Of a stretch of 64,000 nt of DNA, positions 58,976 to 64,000 are shown piece after piece. Positions within the stretch are counted from its first letter, which is position 1, and every line of letters begins with the position of its first letter. The DNA is from Chlorops oryzae (taxonomy: Eukaryota > Arthropoda > Insecta > Diptera > Chloropidae). The notes under the pieces are model-generated. The model had not been told where the DNA came from, did not search any database, and saw only the letters and a list, made by a program, of their open reading frames with translations. The stretch spans positions 64,157,587 to 64,221,586 of the forward strand of contig CM035806.1 of assembly GCA_020466095.1 (NCBI GenBank), in the 5' to 3' direction. The translations under genes and the position numbers were made by a program.

Positions 58976-60760
58976 TAGGGCAACCAAAAACTTGCAAAAG
59001 CTAGTTTTTTGTTAGAGAAGCTATCACAGAATTGATAGAGCCAAACAACTTCCTGGAAAATTTTGAATACTTTGGGCTATACATGTTAGTGCCAACTTTT
59101 GCCAAATTTGCAATAAATGCCAATTTTTTACAATTTTAGGCATCAAGGTCAGCGATTCTTGAAATTGTCTAGGAAAATAAAATAGAGAAAAATATTTTTA
59201 GTACATTATTACAAGGACAATTTTTTGTCTTATACTTTATTGAATACGACTTCCGAAGAACACGCTCCAAACTAGATCGGTCGACAGTACTGATAGTCTT
59301 TAACTTCTGATAGCGTAGACCATCGATATTATCAATGGCTGAATGTACACTAGGGTAATTGCCCAACTTTCGGTGACAGAGAGACGCAAAGCAGTGACGG
59401 GTAGCTTGCCTACTTTTTACCCGCACCAAAAAATTCCTCATATAAAATAGATGCGCTTGAAAAGCCAATTGGACTAGTGTACGGGAAAAGTTCAAATTTT
59501 CGATTAAAGCCTTTGTCAGATAGGCTCCGTCGTCCGTCATGCGTCACGTCATCTGACTGACAGCTAAGTTGAAATACATGTGTTTATATGAAGTGCATCC
59601 CAATCAATACTTCTGCGTCGACGTGACGCACAAAAGTTGGGCAACTCTCAACTTTCGACGGTACGTCGCTTTGTTTGACAGCAGCCAGCTGATTGTTTTG
59701 CACGTTTTTATTTTGCTGAAGAAGAATAACAAGAAGTCCAAAAATTATCAAGTCCAAAATATCCTCGAAATCCATATTTCTTGATAACTAGTTTTTAAAC
59801 TCACAACACAGCTGAAAAATTGTTTATACGTCAATCACGTACTTATTACGTATTGTGTCGGTCACTTACGTCAACACGTTGCTGTCAGTCATATGACGTG
59901 ACGCATGACAGACGACGGAGCCTATCTGACAAAGGCTTAATAGCGCCATCAATTAGTGATGGAGGTTTTCAGTACTTTCCAGTATCAGTCAATACTCGAT
60001 ACTAAAGGCAATATTATCGAAAATTTTTTTCCGTAAATTATTCTAAAAACCATAGAGGTATTCAACAAGGATTTAATATTGCAACGTCGTAATTTATATA
60101 CTTTGAGCATACAAATAATGATCGTTTAAGATATATATTACTATATATGTCACTCTCATGGATTTTGGGCGGGACATTTCGCGCCAATTAGAAAGAGATG
60201 TTACTCGGCAGGTAAAAAAAGAGCGAGAGAGAAATACTTTTGGTGAGTACCTAAGTGAAAAATGCTCATTTTGGTGGGTACCCAAGACCGTGGTGTGTAC
60301 CCAAGACCGTGTTGAAAAGAGCCAAAATAGAAACGGCTCCTGAGTGACATATATAGTTATATATAGTTTAAGATTAAGAAAGCATTTAATTCAATTAAAA
60401 AAGGATTAAAAATTATTTTTAACTTTTTTTAAAAAACTGCAAAAACATTTATCTCCCGCAAACACGTCCTATTTCTATTTCAAATGCAAGATTAGCGATC
60501 CACGCTCAGTATTGAGTATTGATATAATTTTTCAAGCACTCATGGTTACTCATTTTGTGGGTCAATATCGAACACTTCAGTACCTTTTTTATTATTATTC
60601 GTATGATTGATTCAATTAATGATAAAATCAAATAAGTCTATGTGATTTCTTACCATAAAAATTGTTTTTTAAATGCTAATTTAATAACCAATTTGGTAGA
60701 TATAAGGACAAATTTTTAGCGCTGAAAATGTATTTTTAGAGCAATTTTTTGGTTGCCCTA
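58976..60760. mobile_element. hAT-type non-autonomous element, 1.8 kb
   Basis: Ends TAGGGCAACCAAAAA and TTTTTTGGTTGCCCTA. 8-bp flanks GTGATCAC at 58968-58975 and 60761-60768. The flank is itself a palindrome, so it could partly belong to the TIR. No transposase frame. Contains a younger MITE (59508-59937) and a tandem GTACCCAAGACCGTG duplication near 60279-60314. Confidence 0.82.
59508..59937. mobile_element. PIF/Harbinger-type MITE, 430 bp, TAA duplication
   Basis: TIRs AGCCTTTGTCAGATAGGCTC, continuing CGTCGTC, at both ends. TAA at 59505-59507 and 59938-59940. The 3-bp TWA duplication fits PIF/Harbinger. Mirror-image frames on both strands over the arms are not genes. Confidence 0.88.
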
Positions 60761-60894
60761 GTGATCACTGATCAGTTTCAGGCAGTGAACATATTTACAT
60801 AAAAAAGTCTTTGTGTTTTGAAAAAAATGTCACGTCAATTTGGCGTTTGTGGCTCGATATGTACCGTCTTTTTTTTAGAGCGTCGAGCCCTTAA

Positions 60895-60979
60895 CCCATT
60901 AAAGTCCATGACATGGACTCAGAACTTTTATCAAAGGCTATATTGTATTGAATATTCGGATGCACCTGGTGTTAATGGG
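60895..60979. mobile_element. piggyBac-type mini-MITE, 85 bp
   Basis: Tips CCCATTAA and TTAATGGG, flanked by TTAA at 60891-60894 and 60980-60983. CCATGACATGG lies inside. A TTAA duplication with CCC tips fits piggyBac. Confidence 0.75.
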
Positions 60980-60983
60980 TTAA

Positions 60984-62713
60984 TCTACCTCAAAATACAG
61001 TATTCCCCGGATATGAGCAACTAAATTAAAACCTTTTTTGGCTTTTTTGACAGTGGTTATTGCTGCATATGACTTTAGGTTCATTTTCAATATCAGAATT
61101 TTATATTTAATAAAAATCAACGAGCAAAATTTCGTCCTTCCTTTGGACAGCGATGCGTTCTTCCTATACGCAATTTCGCATTCGTTAAGCGAATTCGGTG
61201 TCTGTGCGTCCGTGTGTAACATTCAGAGCCACTCAATGTGGACAAAACTAAATGTGCACAAAGACGATCAGGGTTAAACAGGATTTTAATTCGCGGTAAG
61301 TAATCATGCATGAAGCAGAAGGCATGCACGTCATTCGTTCAATAATTGTATTTTGTTCTTAATTTTGTATTATTTCATATTATGTATTTCTATTCTGAAT
61401 CAAAGGTAGACAGTTTAGAGCTCTAACGACTGCGCATGTCCGTTGAGAGCGCATCGTCTTTAAGCGGAATAGATAAGCCTTAGCACAAATGCTGGTGCGA
61501 CATCGATTTTCGTGAAGAGTCCATAGTGAGAACGAAAAAAAAAAAATGTCACAATGAAGCAAGAGAAAAGCACAGGAAAACTCCATAAAAGAGGATACGG
61601 GATCCGTTTTTCCTCTCATAAAGTGTTGACGTCGTGCGTTAACTTTGCAAACTGCGGGAAACTGCGTAAAACGCTGTGCTCACGGTGAGCAAACGAACTC
61701 GTGTATTGTACATGCCTTTAGAATTAAAGAAAAATTCAAAATCCAAAAAAAAAAAAAAAATTCGCTCTACGGCCACGAAAGCAAACATTTTTTCAATATT
61801 CGCTTCAAGTCCACGCAAACGTAAAGGACGAACCTTTCTTGATTCTCGCTCACTTCAAGTATCCTTGTCGGTTGTGGAAAATTCAGTACCCAGAGTGCAA
61901 AGGAATGCGAGACAATTGAAGCTTCTAATATATTTTGAATGAAGCAGTGAATAAGCAAGAGAAAAAGAGGAAAAAAATAAAAAATAAAAAATAAAAGGAA
62001 AACCCAAACAGATTTTCTCTTTTGTATGTATATTTGGCGTGGAAAACTATAACATTTCCATAAATAAAAAAAAAATTGTTATAAAAAGTTGTTATAAATT
62101 ATTTTAAATGAGTGCCTGAAAAAAAAAAAAAAAAAAAAAAAATAACCAAAAGAATAGAAGAGTTAAAAGCCTGGGACAGAGAAGAAAAATCATTTGCTTC
62201 ACTTGTTCACTTCTTTCCCTTCGTGCGGGCGTATGTCAACAACTGAATAATTTATTCACCATCGATAAAACGCTAAAAAAAACCCTGCAATTTTCGGGTT
62301 CTATCGAGTCGAAAAATTTCGAACGTCATCGTCCATTGGGTCCTGAATTTCATTGTGAGCAGCGGGGAAAGCAAAAGGCACAAAGAAAAACAAAAGGACA
62401 TCGCATCGAATAAAAGAAGAAATTTTTATAGGAATTTCAAGAGCGTACACAGGATTCAATTTCATCGTCGATTATCAAGGAAAGTACCTCTACCCAACCA
62501 GCTAAATTTCTATTTTTAGTTCGGAAATTATCGATTTGTGTATATGTACGAGTGACTCTGTCAGTTTCGGTTTGTTTGTCACTTTGTCAGTTTGTCTTTG
62601 TCGTGAGCAAGAAACACAGTAACAGTACATTTTCTGCACAGCCTGGTCTGGCTTGCTCTAATGGAGTGCCGCCCACAAGAAATTTGTTCGGGCAGACATT
62701 CAATTGCAATGAA

Positions 62714-62756
<43 letters not shown>

Positions 62757-63108
62757 CTCTCTTTCTCTCTCGCTTACTTTCTATTTTATATTTTTATTTG
62801 ATTTATTTTTTATTTTTATATTCTTTTGCGCATCCCCCGATGTATGTTATGCTTCGTAATTATTATTTTATTCATGAATGTTTTGCGTCAATGTATCGCA
62901 TTTGAACGGCATGCGAGGTTTCGACATCTGGTGTCCTTGCACAACTTGAATGCGAACTCGTTTAATGCTTCACTATTGATTTGAAAATTGCAATAAAATA
63001 CCACATGAAGGTCTTCATTTATTAACTGCCGTTTTATGGCTACACTGAATGTCTGAATGTCAAATATTGTGGCTGACCACAAGGTTATTATGAGCAAAAA
63101 CAAATTAA
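60984..63108. other. Intergenic DNA, no gene recognised
   Basis: Less TE-rich than the rest. CACGGTGAGC near 61680 could be a 5' splice site of an untranslated exon, but nothing else supports it. Poly-A runs at 61746-61760 and 62120-62142. The 117-codon frame at 62552-62905 spans the CT tract and is not credible. Confidence 0.45.
62725..62774. repeat. (CT)n microsatellite
   Basis: CT dinucleotide with single interruptions (CGCTGTCTCTCTTTCTC). Confidence 0.95.
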
Positions 63109-63570
63109 AAAATCAAGCAAGGAAGCTAAGGTCGGTCAAGCCCGACTTCGATATAGGTACCAAGTGTTGCGACAATATTGACGCACTTTGTTTTGCCGTT
63201 CCGTAGGGTAGCTACAAATAATTAATGTTTGTGGGCGTGGCAGTGGGCGGAACACATTACTTTCATTCGTCTTGGTTAACCTAGATGTGTTTGGAATTTG
63301 AAGTTTCTATGCTTTTTACTTCGGAAGTTAAGAAAAATGTTCATTTGCGGGCGCGGCAGAGGGCGAATATCGTCTATTTTCACTTAGGTTCGTACTCGGG
63401 ATTTAACATGCCTGCGCCACTGACAGACGGACATGTCCTAATCGATTCAGTTTTCGATCCTGATGAAGAATATATGTATGTATATATTTGTCAATATCTC
63501 CGGAGCTTAGTTCTAGACGTTACAAGTTTCGCACAAAACTAATATGCCCTTACAACGCTGGGTATAAAAA
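63109..63570 (+). mobile_element. DINE-1/Helentron-like repeat, family A, near full length
   Basis: AATCAAGCAAGGAAGCTAAG and CAAGCCCGACTTCGATATAG at the left, ACAGACGGACATGTCC in the core, and ACGCTGGGTATAAAAA at the right end. Same orientation as the copy at 19839. Confidence 0.75.
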
Positions 63571-64000
63571 TACAATATCATGGAAGCCATTGCTTGATTT
63601 GTAAAGAGTTTGAACTTTACATGCTAATGCATTTAATTGTCTTCGAAGGTTACAAAAATTTTCCATCTTTGACGTACGTTTTGAGTCATTTAATATATAA
63701 ATATCTTAACATTTTACCTTAAAATCTGCTATTAAATACTTGACGTTAGGGTTGCAACTTGACGAAGAAGAAAGTCCAGCACACTTGGAAAAAAGAAGGC
63801 AGCAGATTTCAATTTTGCGCAGTGGAAAAAAAATTAATGCAACGCTATGAATATTAAGAAAGTTACCATTAATAGTATACATATAATTATAATAACTTAC
63901 CTAACATATTTCTCCATATTGCGCCTCATCCAATGTTCAGCGAAGAATGACACAATTTTTTTCTTCCACATGAACTGTCAAGCTATTGATATCGCGACAT
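63571..64000. other. Window end, no gene recognised
   Basis: AT-rich. AGAAGAAAGTCCAGCACACTTGG occurs near 63765 but no open frame of note extends from it. Confidence 0.4.

Noticed and set aside
59169..59540. 123-codon minus-strand frame
   Set aside because: Runs through the left arm of the Harbinger-type MITE into hAT interior sequence; no recognisable protein.

Overview
The window looks like AT-rich nuclear DNA from a higher fly (Diptera). A tephritid-like fruit fly is my best guess, made from the style of the repeats and not from any marker gene. It is gene-poor and dominated by mobile elements. I support three spliced genes, one orphan first exon, one possible first coding exon, and about thirty mobile-element copies. 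Many of these elements are nested, so their order of insertion can be read.

Genes. A complete D-amino-acid/D-aspartate oxidase gene lies on the minus strand at 18986-20767 (four exons, 335 aa, FAD-binding N-terminus, C-terminal SKL peroxisomal signal). Two full members of a small coiled-coil family with a DUF4806-like middle domain and an acidic tail lie at 29174-33264 (+) and 36890-38053 (-). They face each other and share exon lengths and phases. A third first exon of the same family stands alone at 22650-22725 (+). Both full genes carry a perfect TATCGATA (DRE/DREF-type) palindrome about 160-170 bp before the ATG.

Layout. 1-1.55 kb: a long GA tract running into half a MITE and a DINE-1/Helentron-like repeat. 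1.55-18.5 kb: intergenic, with hAT, mariner-like and Helentron-like elements; one Helentron-like copy at 14.3-17.8 kb holds two later insertions. 18.5-20.8 kb: oxidase gene. 21-28.9 kb: Helentron-like copy, orphan exon, large inverted-repeat element and hAT elements. 29.2-38.2 kb: the two DUF4806-like genes, separated and invaded by TIR elements. 39-46 kb: Helentron-like repeats, a tRNA-derived SINE and a probable degenerate Penelope-like element. 46.7-57.7 kb: a foldback element and a DNA transposon whose terminal repeat was split by a very young BEL/Pao retrotransposon (47860-54628, 5-bp target duplication). 57.9-64 kb: more nested MITEs, a hAT element, a piggyBac-like MITE and a Helentron-like repeat.

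The genes do not form an operon or pathway. The clearest biology is the duplicated DUF4806-like locus with its conserved promoter motif. The clearest structural signal is the nesting of mobile elements with recognisable target-site duplications, including one insertion whose empty site survives elsewhere in the window. I saw no CRISPR array and no convincing functional tRNA or rRNA. Nothing here amounts to a wholly new biological system. Family names given for mobile elements rest on terminal sequence and target duplication only.
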